From contig JAYFRC010000011.1 in assembly GCA_034926415.1 (NCBI GenBank), forward strand, positions 1 to 64,000: 64,000 bases of DNA, in the 5' to 3' direction. Under the pieces are notes generated by a model that was not told where the DNA came from, did no database searches, and worked only from the letters and a program-made list of their open reading frames with translations. Below, one piece after another: positions 25,154 to 33,437 of this stretch; the stretch's first letter is position 1, and each line of letters begins with the position of its first letter. The translations under genes and the position numbers were made by a program. Origin of the DNA: JAYFRC01 sp034926415. GTDB lineage: Bacteria > Bacillota > Clostridia > Oscillospirales > Oscillospiraceae.

Positions 25154-26098
25154 ATGAACGAGACAAAGGAGCTCATATTCCGCATACGCAGCACATATCC
25201 GGCGGCTCAGCTCAGCGATTACATAAAATTCATATATGAAAGCGAATTCGGCGGCGGCTCGTCGGACGCGGCTGCTGTCGAAATCGCCATGCGCTGCGCA
25301 TCTCCCGCATCCGATCTCGTCGATCCTCTCGGAAGCGGCTTTGCTCGGATAAACCTCGGAAACGCCCGCGAAGCCGGGTTTACGGCAAACACGCTCTTGC
25401 GCATGTCATCGATGCCGAGCGCCGGCGGCTCGGCCGAGAGTTTTCACAGCAAGCTCAACATCCTCCGCTATATGTGTGAAAGCGGCGAGCTGCCCTTTTC
25501 TTCCGGCGTATGGAATATCTATCTCATCAACTATCAGGCGGCGGGTTTCCCAAGGCTCGAGCACAGTGCGGCGTTCCTTGAAAAGTACCGTCCATCATAT
25601 ATCGTTGTAGGCGAGGCGTACGCCAAATACATGCCGCTTTTCTGCGCCGCCGACACCATGCTTTCATCCGGAAAAGGCGGAGCGCTCGCGATAGACGGCT
25701 GCCGCGCGTCTGGCAAGACGTATCTTTCAGAGCTGCTGTCGGGCATCTTTGACTGTCAGGTGTTTCACACTCAGGATTTTTTCCTGCCGGAGCACGAATG
25801 CACGACCTGGAGAAATTCCATGGATTCAGAACAGCTCGCGCAGGCGCTCGCAATGGCCCGCGCCGACGGCGGGAACAGGCTTCTAGTTTCAGAGGGGCTT
25901 TTCAGCGCCCAACCGAATCTGCGTCCGCTTTACGGCTTCACGGCCGCGCTTAAAATAGCGCCGGAGCACGAGCTGTACAGGCTTAAAAAAAGCCTGAGCG
26001 TGCGCGACATAAAGCTATTTTCCGAGCGATGGCTCCCGATGGAGCAAAAATATATAAGCGAGACGGCGCTTTTTGATTACGCCGATGCCGTAATATAG
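25154..26098 (+). CDS. Uridine-kinase-like P-loop protein with N-terminal extension
   Basis: 314 aa. The C-terminal half (from about residue 175) is a nucleoside-kinase fold: Walker A in IDGCRASGKTYL, then VFHTQDFFLP like the substrate-binding loop of uridine kinase, and RLKKSLSVRDIKLFSERWLPMEQKYI like the lid region. The N-terminal half (about 1-170, with RIRSTYPAAQLSDYIKFIYESEFGGG) does not look like a kinase domain I recognise. The ATG at 25154 is preferred over the GTG at 25142, which lies too close to the ribosome site. A nucleoside or other small molecule is a likely substrate; the exact one is unknown. Single gene with own promoter. Confidence 0.7.
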   Translation: MNETKELIFRIRSTYPAAQLSDYIKFIYESEFGGGSSDAAAVEIAMRCASPASDLVDPLGSGFARINLGNAREAGFTANTLLRMSSMPSAGGSAESFHSKLNILRYMCESGELPFSSGVWNIYLINYQAAGFPRLEHSAAFLEKYRPSYIVVGEAYAKYMPLFCAADTMLSSGKGGALAIDGCRASGKTYLSELLSGIFDCQVFHTQDFFLPEHECTTWRNSMDSEQLAQALAMARADGGNRLLVSEGLFSAQPNLRPLYGFTAALKIAPEHELYRLKKSLSVRDIKLFSERWLPMEQKYISETALFDYADAVI

Positions 26099-26145
26099 CG
26101 AGCGTTCCAATTTTTAAAAAATTTTTAATATTTTATTTTTTAATC

Positions 26146-26190
26146 AAAAAGGTAGCCTTGAGAAACACTTTGTTTCATAAGGCTACCTTT
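26146..26190. terminator. Bidirectional terminator
   Basis: AAAGGTAGCCTT with AAGGCTACCTTT and a further paired AGAAAC/GTTTC step, A and T runs outside; located between the converging kinase-like and lysR genes. It marks the left edge of the accessory island. Confidence 0.85.
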
Positions 26191-26231
26191 GTTTTCTTCT
26201 GTTCAACATAAAATCAACATAAAATATTTGT

Positions 26232-27113
26232 TTATGAATACACACTGTGAACAAAGCCAATAAATTTCTTTGTTGCCTTTGTAAGGACCGCGTTCTTGCG
26301 TATAAGCATATTTATTGTCCAGGTAAGCTCAGGTACGTTAAGCGGTACTATTACATGCTCGTTATAGAGCAAGTCATGAGCAAGAAAATCCACCGTAATA
26401 GATATATTCTTATCAAACCTGCTGAAATTATGTACCGATATGACGTCTCCGCCCCGGAGCGCTATATTTGGAGAAAACTCCCTCTCCTCGCATACTGAAA
26501 GGAAATTATGAAACAGTTTGAAGTTTTCGTTTACGATTGCTAGCGATTGCCCCTCCAGATCCTCAAGGTCAAGATATTCTCTTTGCGACAGCGGATTTGT
26601 CCTGTTTACCATCGTGCATACATCAAACTTTTCTATCTGCTGAATGTGAAAATAATTCGAATCGTTAGGGCCTATGCAAAAGCCGAAATCAACATCGCCG
26701 TTCTTGATATGGTCCTCGCAGACCGAATCCTGCATTTCTATGATATTAAGTCCTATTCCCGGATTTTCTTTTTTGAACGCCGAAAACAATTTCAACGCAA
26801 AGACAGGATATATGCCGTAAGAACAAGCAATTGTTATTACTTCCGAACCATTTTTTGTAAGCTGCAGCAGGCTCTTGTCAAGTACGGATGTTTCATCAAT
26901 TATTGCGCGCGCATGCGCTTTCATACACATACCTGCCTGCGTGAGCTCCATCATATCGTTGCTCTTATAAAACAACACCGTACCCGCTTCGATTTCCAAG
27001 CGTTTGATTGACTTGCGCAGAGCTTGCTGCGTTATATACAGATTATCCGCTGCTGTAGCAAAATTTTTATCAGTACATAATTGCAAAAAATACCTGAACT
27101 GCTGCAAATCCAT
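26232..27113 (-). CDS. LysR family transcriptional regulator
   Basis: 293 aa. N-terminal LysR helix-turn-helix: MDLQQFRYFLQLCTDKNFATAADNLYITQQALRKSIKRLE, then a periplasmic-binding-like effector domain (about 90-290; VITIACSYGIYP, DVDFGFCIGPND). GGAGGAG precedes the ATG. It is divergent from the MBL gene with a 305-base intergenic region holding a large inverted repeat. LysR proteins usually activate the divergent operon in response to a pathway intermediate, so it is the likely controller of the plus-strand genes at 27.4-33.2 kb. Confidence 0.93.
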   Translation of the reverse strand: MDLQQFRYFLQLCTDKNFATAADNLYITQQALRKSIKRLEIEAGTVLFYKSNDMMELTQAGMCMKAHARAIIDETSVLDKSLLQLTKNGSEVITIACSYGIYPVFALKLFSAFKKENPGIGLNIIEMQDSVCEDHIKNGDVDFGFCIGPNDSNYFHIQQIEKFDVCTMVNRTNPLSQREYLDLEDLEGQSLAIVNENFKLFHNFLSVCEEREFSPNIALRGGDVISVHNFSRFDKNISITVDFLAHDLLYNEHVIVPLNVPELTWTINMLIRKNAVLTKATKKFIGFVHSVYS

Positions 27114-27186
27114 TGTGCTCCTCCTTTAATTCATAGCATGTTTACATACTCCCCCAAAGAATATATTATACAAAAACGCATCCGTA

Positions 27187-27233
27187 AGTAAAGAAACTTT
27201 TAGTGATTTTACAAAACAAAAAGTTGCTTTACT
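27187..27233. promoter_or_regulatory. 47-bp dyad operator between lysR and MBL genes
   Basis: 15-base arms AGTAAAGAAACTTTT (27187-27201) and AAAAGTTGCTTTACT (27219-27233) are inverted repeats with one mismatch, 17 bases apart. Just downstream, TTTACT (27228-27233), 17 bases and TAAAAT (27251-27256) could be the MBL-operon promoter. The rest of the gap to 27418 shows nothing else apart from an AGGAGG ribosome site at its end. Confidence 0.65.
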
Positions 27234-27418
27234 GTCAAGTTGTCCAAATATAAAATGCGTTTGGAATCCACAAATAGTCTTTTTGTAAAATTGCCGTTTC
27301 GCGTCGAACACCCCGTACTTCTGCATAATGGTCGCTTCTATTGCAATAATAACCCGGTTTTTGGGCAGTCAGTACCCGGCGCAAGCAGCAAATCAACAAT
27401 CAAAAGGAGGAGAAGACT

Positions 27419-28303
27419 TTGTATTCTAACAACGCAATGGAAATCCGCAGACAGGCTCATGGAAAAGGCAAACTCGAAACAGTTACCTGCATCAGCAACG
27501 ATTATGGTTTCGCAGTATGCTCTCTTATCGTGCTGGGCCAGAAAGAGGCCGTAGTTGTCGATACCCAGTGGACCCGCGCCAACGCATATCGTGTTGTCGC
27601 CGAGATTATTGAGTCCGGACGAGATCTCAAGGCAGTAATTATTTCCCATGCGCACCCAGATCATTATTTTGGGGCCGAGGTCTATCATCAGGCATTCCCG
27701 AACGCGATTATCTATGCTATGCCTGAAGATATCCCTGTTATTGAAAAGGAAATGCAGGGAAAAAAGGATTATTGGCAGGACGAAGCCGGCATGAACAAAC
27801 ACAACATTCCTCAAACCGACGGAGTGCCCCTGACTCCGCTCGAAGGTGAAAGCGTGTACATTGAAGGCCAGGAAATTCATATTTACAAGAAATGCTGGGG
27901 CGATCTAAAGTACAACACCATGACCTGGATTCCTTCCATATCCACGCTTTACGGAAGCGATATACTTTTCAGCAACGCTCATCCTTTCACCTGCGAGGTC
28001 AGTGCGAAAGGCCGTGCGAAATGGAAGAAAGAGCTTGACCGCTTTGAGGCTTTCAACGCCGAAGTAGTCATTCCCGGTCACGCTAAATGGGGAGAGCCTT
28101 TCGATGGAAGAGCTTTTGAATTTACCCGTTCATACATAGACGCTACCGAAGAAGAACTCGCAAAAACCAACGACATCGCAACTTTCTATTACAATATGAT
28201 GATACGTTTTCCCGATGCGCTTCTGCTCAGAAGTGACGAGATGAACTCCAACGTCTTCAAGGGAACTCGCGAATGGTATTTCTCCGACGACGGAGACGAC
28301 TGA
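27419..28303 (+). CDS. MBL-fold metallo-hydrolase
   Basis: 294-aa cytoplasmic metallo-beta-lactamase-fold hydrolase. The zinc motif H77-A-H79-P-D81-H82 is in VIISHAHPDHYFGAEVY, with later ligands in NAHPF and IPGHAKWG. The TTG at 27419-27421 is the start: AGGAGG ends 8 bases before it, and the first ATG (27437) lies too far away. It is the first gene of the island's plus-strand operon, before an MFS transporter. MBL hydrolases cleave esters, lactones, thioesters or sulfates; the family here is not specific enough to choose. Resistance to beta-lactams is unlikely (no signal peptide, catabolic context). Confidence 0.85.
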   Translation: MYSNNAMEIRRQAHGKGKLETVTCISNDYGFAVCSLIVLGQKEAVVVDTQWTRANAYRVVAEIIESGRDLKAVIISHAHPDHYFGAEVYHQAFPNAIIYAMPEDIPVIEKEMQGKKDYWQDEAGMNKHNIPQTDGVPLTPLEGESVYIEGQEIHIYKKCWGDLKYNTMTWIPSISTLYGSDILFSNAHPFTCEVSAKGRAKWKKELDRFEAFNAEVVIPGHAKWGEPFDGRAFEFTRSYIDATEEELAKTNDIATFYYNMMIRFPDALLLRSDEMNSNVFKGTREWYFSDDGDD

Positions 28304-28371
28304 TAAAGGTCTCCGGTAAAATCCAGTTCTGCAAATCCAGAAGAGAAAAAATTTGGGAGGAGCATTAAATA

Positions 28372-29598
28372 ATGACTTATACAAAAAAATATGAGAACCT
28401 TATGGTACTAACGCTCAGCCTTATCTTCGGTTTTGTTATGTTTGACAGATTCGCGCTTTCCAATCTGTCGGCATATATTCTTCCTGATCTCAGCATGGAT
28501 GTTGCTCAGTTGGGCGTGCTAACATCCGCATTCGCAATATCCTGGTCCGTTGCGGGCTATCTCGGCGCCGCGATTTCCGATATTTCAAGAAATAAAAAGA
28601 GAGTGCTCATGATCTGCGTCATACTGTTTTCTGTGTTCTCTCTGTCCACCGGCCTTGCCGGAGGTTTTACTTCTCTTATCGCCATCCGCTTCATCATGGG
28701 AATTTTTGAAGGCCCTATTCTTCCCATAGCCCAGACCATCATTATCAACCAGTCCTCTGAAAATCGTCGCGGCCTTAACGGAGGTCTCATGCAGGTCGTC
28801 GCTCCCGGTTTGATTTCCACTCTGGGCGGCCCGCTGATCTGCGTATGGCTGTGCGAAAACTTTGGCTGGAGAGCCACTTTCTATCTGACGATAGGCCCCG
28901 GCCTTATCATTGCATTCATGATCTTCAGGCTCATCAAAGAGCCTCAGATCGCTGCTTCCAGCACCAGTAAACCCACTTTCAAGGAGTCTCTCGGCGTTCT
29001 TAAAAACCGCAACGTCCTTATCTCAATCTTTGCGGGAATTTTTGTTCTTTATTGGTATATCTGCGTTCTGGCATTCGGCCCCGTCGCTATTGGAGCAAAG
29101 GGTATCGACCCTCAGCACATGGCCGTTATAATGTCATGCTTCGGCGTAGGCGCTATTATATGGGGAATAATCGTCCCGAAAATCGGCGATACCATAGGCC
29201 GCAAGCCCACTATATTTATCTTCTGCCTTATCAGCTGCATAGCGCCTTTCGGTATCGTTTTCTTTAACAGCGCTATCGCAATGGGCGCCTGCGCAGTCAT
29301 AGGCTGGTGCGGCGCCGGCGTATTCCCGCTTTTTGAGGCCGTCGTCCCCGGCGAATCTGTTGACCCCAGCTATTCTGCTTCCGCCATAGGCCTTGTGCAG
29401 CTTGTCGGCGAGCTCGTCGGCGCTGGAGCCGGAGCTACGCTGTGCGGTTGGATCGGCAACACCTACGGCATGAACACCGCCATGATAACCATGGGCATCG
29501 CTATCATTATCGCCGCCGTCATTTCCCTCGGTTACTACGAGACCTGCCCCGCTATTCTTGCAAAGCGCAAGGCCGCAAAAGAAGTCTCAGCTCAGTAA
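28372..29598 (+). CDS. MFS transporter (organic anion/aromatic acid symporter-like)
   Basis: 408-aa major facilitator with twelve hydrophobic segments. The N-terminus GFVMFDRFALSNLSAYIL and the loop-2 region GYLGAAISDISRNKKRVLM (DxxxRKR-type motif) are like anion:cation and aromatic-acid:H+ symporters; GMNTAMITMGIAIIIAAV forms the last helices. GGGAGGAG precedes the ATG. The operon context (MBL, SDR, ADH, ALDH) suggests it imports the substrate of this pathway, or exports an acid product. The direction is not decided by sequence. Confidence 0.85.
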   Translation: MTYTKKYENLMVLTLSLIFGFVMFDRFALSNLSAYILPDLSMDVAQLGVLTSAFAISWSVAGYLGAAISDISRNKKRVLMICVILFSVFSLSTGLAGGFTSLIAIRFIMGIFEGPILPIAQTIIINQSSENRRGLNGGLMQVVAPGLISTLGGPLICVWLCENFGWRATFYLTIGPGLIIAFMIFRLIKEPQIAASSTSKPTFKESLGVLKNRNVLISIFAGIFVLYWYICVLAFGPVAIGAKGIDPQHMAVIMSCFGVGAIIWGIIVPKIGDTIGRKPTIFIFCLISCIAPFGIVFFNSAIAMGACAVIGWCGAGVFPLFEAVVPGESVDPSYSASAIGLVQLVGELVGAGAGATLCGWIGNTYGMNTAMITMGIAIIIAAVISLGYYETCPAILAKRKAAKEVSAQ

Positions 29599-29698
29599 TC
29601 GATAATAGGCAGACTCGCGGCAATATGAGATTATGCCGGTATATATGACATTTTCCAGATACTAAAATCTTAATCATAATTAATAGGAGGTTATAATA

Positions 29699-30493
29699 AT
29701 GGCTGGTTCTATTGCTTCTATGAATGGTGCATTCTCTCTTGCAGGCAAAAACGCCATCATCACCGGCGGCAACCGCGGTCTTGGCTTCGGTATCGCAAAG
29801 GCTTATGCCGAAAGCGGTGCAAACGTCGCTATTCTCTGCCGCGACGTCAAGAAGGCCGCCGAGTCTATTGCCGAGTTAAATCAGTTCGGCGGCAAGTATG
29901 AGAGTTTTAACTGCGACGTCACGGACCGTGCAAGCGTCAAGAACGCTGTTGCTGCAGTATATGATTCCTTTGGAAATATAGACATACTGGTCAACGATGC
30001 AGGTGTCACCGCTATAAGCGACCTTCTTGATATGGACGAAAACCTCAGCGAGTGGTATCGCTGCATAAACTGCGACCTTAACGGCACTGTTCATATGACC
30101 TATGAAGTCGCGAAGCGTATGCGCGACGCCGGCAAGGGCGGCGCAATCGTAAACATTACCTCCAATGCAGGCCTTATGGTCAACTTCAGTCAGGCAATGA
30201 GCGGATACAGCTGCGCAAAGGCCGCTGCCAACCACTTCACCCACTGCATGGCCTGCGAGCTTGCCAAGTATGACATCCGTGTCAACGCTATCGCTCCCGG
30301 CTTCACCAACTCCGAACTGTCTGAGTTCATCCCCAAGGATATGGTCAAGTACGTCAATGACCGCGCTGTTACCCAGCGCTTCGGCGAGCCCATTGAAATC
30401 GGCGCTCTCGCCGTTTATCTGGCTTCCCCCGCTTCTACTCAGATGACCGGTACGATCAACGTTATCGACGGCGGCTATATGCTTCGCTGCTGA
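29699..30493 (+). CDS. SDR family NAD(P)-dependent oxidoreductase
   Basis: 264-aa classical short-chain dehydrogenase. Cofactor loop TGGNRGLG (22-29), NDAG at 99-102, catalytic Ser155 in NITSN, Tyr170 and Lys174 (YxxxK). C-terminal MTGTINVIDGGYM is the usual dimer end. An AGGAGG site precedes the ATG. It resembles gluconate-5-dehydrogenase/sorbose reductase and hydroxysteroid groups equally in general features, so the alcohol or ketone substrate is not assigned. Between the MFS and the ADH genes. Confidence 0.9.
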   Translation: MAGSIASMNGAFSLAGKNAIITGGNRGLGFGIAKAYAESGANVAILCRDVKKAAESIAELNQFGGKYESFNCDVTDRASVKNAVAAVYDSFGNIDILVNDAGVTAISDLLDMDENLSEWYRCINCDLNGTVHMTYEVAKRMRDAGKGGAIVNITSNAGLMVNFSQAMSGYSCAKAAANHFTHCMACELAKYDIRVNAIAPGFTNSELSEFIPKDMVKYVNDRAVTQRFGEPIEIGALAVYLASPASTQMTGTINVIDGGYMLRC

Positions 30494-30537
30494 TAAAGCG
30501 CACAATCGCCGAATTTAATCTCACCTTAATCTAACAT

Positions 30538-30571
30538 GAGGGCACTCGCAGGCTTTCCTGCCTGTGCCCTC
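30538..30571 (+). other. Intercistronic hairpin
   Basis: GAGGGCAC and GTGCCCTC close an imperfect stem containing GCAGG/CCTGC, between the SDR and ADH genes. There is no T run, so mRNA processing or stability is more likely than termination. Confidence 0.5.
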
Positions 30572-30599
30572 AACATATAATCACAAGGAGTGCAGATAT

Positions 30600-31697
30600 A
30601 TGGAAATCAAAGCAATGGTAACTCACGAAACCAACCAACTTTCTCTTGAAACTGTTGAGCTTGATGAGCCCAAGGCAACGGAAATCCGCGTTAAAATTAC
30701 AGCCTGCGGAGTTTGCCACACAGATGCCGCCGCGCTTGCTCAGTTCATTCCCGTCCAGCTTCCGGCCATCATGGGCCATGAAGGCGTCGGCGTTGTCGAT
30801 AAAATTGGAGATGCCGTTGAAGATCTTAAGGTCGGAGATCATGTCATCATGACTTTCCCTTCCTGCGGTCTTTGCCCTTCTTGTCGCAGAGGACATCCCT
30901 ATGCGTGCAAGATCATGAATCCCCTTATGTTCGACGGGACCTACAAAGACGGCACCAAACGCCTTCATCAGAATGGCGAGGATATTTCCTCCTTCTTTGG
31001 TCAGGCGGCTTTTGCTACATACTCTGTCGTGGATTCCCGCAATGCCATAAAAGTCGATCCAGACGTCGATCTTGCTCCTCTTTGCTCGCTTGGCTGCGGC
31101 GTCCAGACCGGCGCCGGAACCGTGCTTAACCGCATCAAGCCGGAACCCGGAACCTCCATAGCCGTATTCGGCTGCGGAGCTGTCGGCATGTCCGCCATCA
31201 TGGCGGCAAAGATTGCCGGATGCAGCACGATCATAGGCGTTGACGCTGTTCCCTCCCGCCTTGAGCTTGCAAAAGAACTGGGCGCAACAAATGTAATCAA
31301 CGGCAAGGACGCCGACGCCGTCGCGGAAATAAGGAAACTTACCGACGGAGGCGCAAATTACAGTGTTGAGTGTTCGGGAGTCATCGCTCTTGCAAATCAG
31401 GCAATCGACTGTCTTGGCGTCGAAGGGACGGCCGTCATTGTAAGCGTGACTGGAGAACTTGAGATGAAAATCAAGCCCGAGCCCATGATAATGAATCCCA
31501 GCCGCACCTTCGCCGGAATCGTCGAGGGCGGTTCAAACCCGCAGATATTCATCCCCAAGCTAGTCCAGTACTATAAAGAGGGCCGCCTGCCCATAGATAA
31601 AATGACGAAATATTACAAGTTCGAGGATATTCAAAAGGCATTTGACGATTCTCATTCAGGCGCGGTCATCAAGCCGATCCTGACGTTCGATAAATAA
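30600..31697 (+). CDS. Zinc-dependent alcohol dehydrogenase, aryl-alcohol type
   Basis: 365-aa medium-chain dehydrogenase. Catalytic zinc ligands Cys39 (GVCHTD), His60-Glu61 and a later Cys in SLGCGVQTGAG; structural zinc Cys89, 92, 95 and 103; NAD fold GCGAVGMSAIM. The length and these features fit the benzyl-alcohol dehydrogenase (XylB-like) group, which oxidises benzylic and allylic alcohols to aldehydes. The ATG at 30600 has AAGGAG upstream. Paired with the aldehyde dehydrogenase 31 bases downstream. Confidence 0.85.
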   Translation: MEIKAMVTHETNQLSLETVELDEPKATEIRVKITACGVCHTDAAALAQFIPVQLPAIMGHEGVGVVDKIGDAVEDLKVGDHVIMTFPSCGLCPSCRRGHPYACKIMNPLMFDGTYKDGTKRLHQNGEDISSFFGQAAFATYSVVDSRNAIKVDPDVDLAPLCSLGCGVQTGAGTVLNRIKPEPGTSIAVFGCGAVGMSAIMAAKIAGCSTIIGVDAVPSRLELAKELGATNVINGKDADAVAEIRKLTDGGANYSVECSGVIALANQAIDCLGVEGTAVIVSVTGELEMKIKPEPMIMNPSRTFAGIVEGGSNPQIFIPKLVQYYKEGRLPIDKMTKYYKFEDIQKAFDDSHSGAVIKPILTFDK

Positions 31698-31728
31698 GTT
31701 TCCATTTCTAAGAAAGGACTGAAATATC

Positions 31729-33177
31729 ATGACAGAATGCAAGCTTTATATAAACGGCAAATGGACGGAGACGAAAAGCGGCAAAATAATTGACGACATC
31801 ATTCCGGCCGACAATTCCATAGTCGCCAAAGTCCATACTGCCGGGCCCGAAGAAGTCGAGGCGGCCATATCGTCCGCGGACAACGCTTTCCCCGCATGGT
31901 CCGCAATGCAGGCCGACATGCGCGAGGCGCTGTTCCTGAAAGCTGCCGACCACCTTGAAAAGAATATCGAAAAATACGCTGCATACCTTATTGAAGAAAG
32001 CGGCTCCGCTTTTATGAAGGCCATGGATGAGGTCGCTCAGAGCGTCAACATATGGCGCGAAGCTGCAGGCGAATGCCGCAGAATCGACGGGGGCATAGTT
32101 CCCGCCGACGGCCCTAACCAGATGTCCACCTATATCCACCTTCCGCTCGGCATAGTCGGAGGTATCGCTCCGTTCAACTATCCTCTCCTGCTCGCGCTTA
32201 ACAAGGTCGCGCTTGCCATGGCCGCGGGAAACACGTTCATTCTCAAGCCCGCTTCCGATACGCCGCTGGCGGGTATGATAATCGCCGAATGCTGTGAAGC
32301 CGCGGGATTCCCTGACGGTGTATTCAACCTCGTTCCCGGCAAGGGCAGCGTTGTCGGAAATGCTCTTGTTGATGACGATCGCGTGAAGATGATAACCTTC
32401 ACCGGTTCCACCGCGGTGGGACGCGGTATCGGCAACGGCTGCATGAAGCATCTCAAGCGCGTTACGCTCGAGATGGGAGGAAAGAATCCTCTGATAGTCC
32501 TCAAGGACTTCGACGTCGATCGCGCGGTGTCTATCGCTGCGTTCGGAGCATATTTCCATCAGGGACAGATATGTATGTGCACTAGCCGTATAATCGTGGA
32601 AGAGCCCATCTACGACGAGTTCTGCGAGAAGTTCGCCGCAAAAGCCAGGGGGCTTAAGATGGGCGATCCGCATAATCAGGATACTATAATCGGGCCGCTG
32701 ATAAACGATCAGCAATATAAGGTTCTGGACGCGCATATTGCGGACGCCACCTCAAAAGGCGCGCGTCTGCTCTGCGGCGGTAACCATAACGGCGCATTCT
32801 ACGAGGCTTCCGTTCTCGCCGACGTCACTCCTGAAATGAACGTATTCCAGGATGAGAGCTTTGGTCCCTTGACAAATATTGTACGCGCTAAGGACGCAGA
32901 GGACGCACTTCGTCTTTGCAACCTCAACGAATACGGCCTGTCAAGCGCTTTGCTTACCAACGACATAACTCTTGCAATGACAATGGCTCCCCGCATGGAA
33001 TCCGGAATGGTACACGTCAATGACACTACGGTAATGGGTTCTCGCCGCGCGCCTTTCGGCGGAGTAAAGGGCAGCGGAATCGGGCGCGAAGACAGCCACT
33101 TCTCAATAGAGGAATTTACTCAGCTGAAATGGATAACCTATCAGCTCTCGCCTCTCGGCTATCCCACCGATCTTTGA
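31729..33177 (+). CDS. NAD(P)-dependent aldehyde dehydrogenase
   Basis: 482-aa enzyme oxidising an aldehyde to the acid. Catalytic Cys282 in GQICMC, Glu248 in LEMGGKNP, cofactor motif TGSTAVG (225-231) and the C-terminal MGSRRAPFGGVKGSGIGRE. With the upstream alcohol dehydrogenase it forms an alcohol-to-acid pair like XylB-XylC; a benzaldehyde- or similar aldehyde-type substrate is inferred from the pair. AAGGACT precedes the ATG. Last gene of the plus-strand operon. Confidence 0.9.
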   Translation: MTECKLYINGKWTETKSGKIIDDIIPADNSIVAKVHTAGPEEVEAAISSADNAFPAWSAMQADMREALFLKAADHLEKNIEKYAAYLIEESGSAFMKAMDEVAQSVNIWREAAGECRRIDGGIVPADGPNQMSTYIHLPLGIVGGIAPFNYPLLLALNKVALAMAAGNTFILKPASDTPLAGMIIAECCEAAGFPDGVFNLVPGKGSVVGNALVDDDRVKMITFTGSTAVGRGIGNGCMKHLKRVTLEMGGKNPLIVLKDFDVDRAVSIAAFGAYFHQGQICMCTSRIIVEEPIYDEFCEKFAAKARGLKMGDPHNQDTIIGPLINDQQYKVLDAHIADATSKGARLLCGGNHNGAFYEASVLADVTPEMNVFQDESFGPLTNIVRAKDAEDALRLCNLNEYGLSSALLTNDITLAMTMAPRMESGMVHVNDTTVMGSRRAPFGGVKGSGIGREDSHFSIEEFTQLKWITYQLSPLGYPTDL

Positions 33178-33214
33178 GAAAACCTGCGTTGCATTAGTAT
33201 ATAAAACATTTTTA

Positions 33215-33252
33215 AGCGCCGGAGCGATCCGAAAACCGGACGCTCCGGCGCT
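33215..33252 (+). terminator. Terminator-like hairpin after aldehyde dehydrogenase
   Basis: A 12-bp stem AGCGCCGGAGCG/CGCTCCGGCGCT with a GC-rich loop and weak T run. A further 9-bp inverted repeat AACTTGCAT...ATGCAAGTT lies at 33285-33320. Confidence 0.6.
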
Positions 33253-33362
33253 GCTTTATAAAAGTAAATACCCGTATGTCGCGGAACTTGCATTATACTA
33301 AAAACTTTATCATGCAAGTTTCAATGCGATAATAGGGAAATTTTAACATTCCTCATATTAAA

Positions 33363-33412
33363 AGCCTTCATGCTCCAACAGCTGCAATAAATGCCATTGA
33401 AGCACGAAGGCT
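33363..33412 (-). terminator. Terminator of the DASS gene
   Basis: On the minus strand the arms AGCCTTCGTGCTTCAA and TTGGAGCATGAAGGCT pair with mismatches and are followed by TTTTAAT, directly after the DASS stop region. Confidence 0.65.
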
Positions 33413-33437
33413 ATCTAATATTCTTCCGGCGCCCGGG

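Noticed and set aside
27419..28303. Beta-lactamase (resistance) reading of the MBL-fold gene
   Set aside because: No signal peptide and a catabolic operon context; the fold is shared by many hydrolases.
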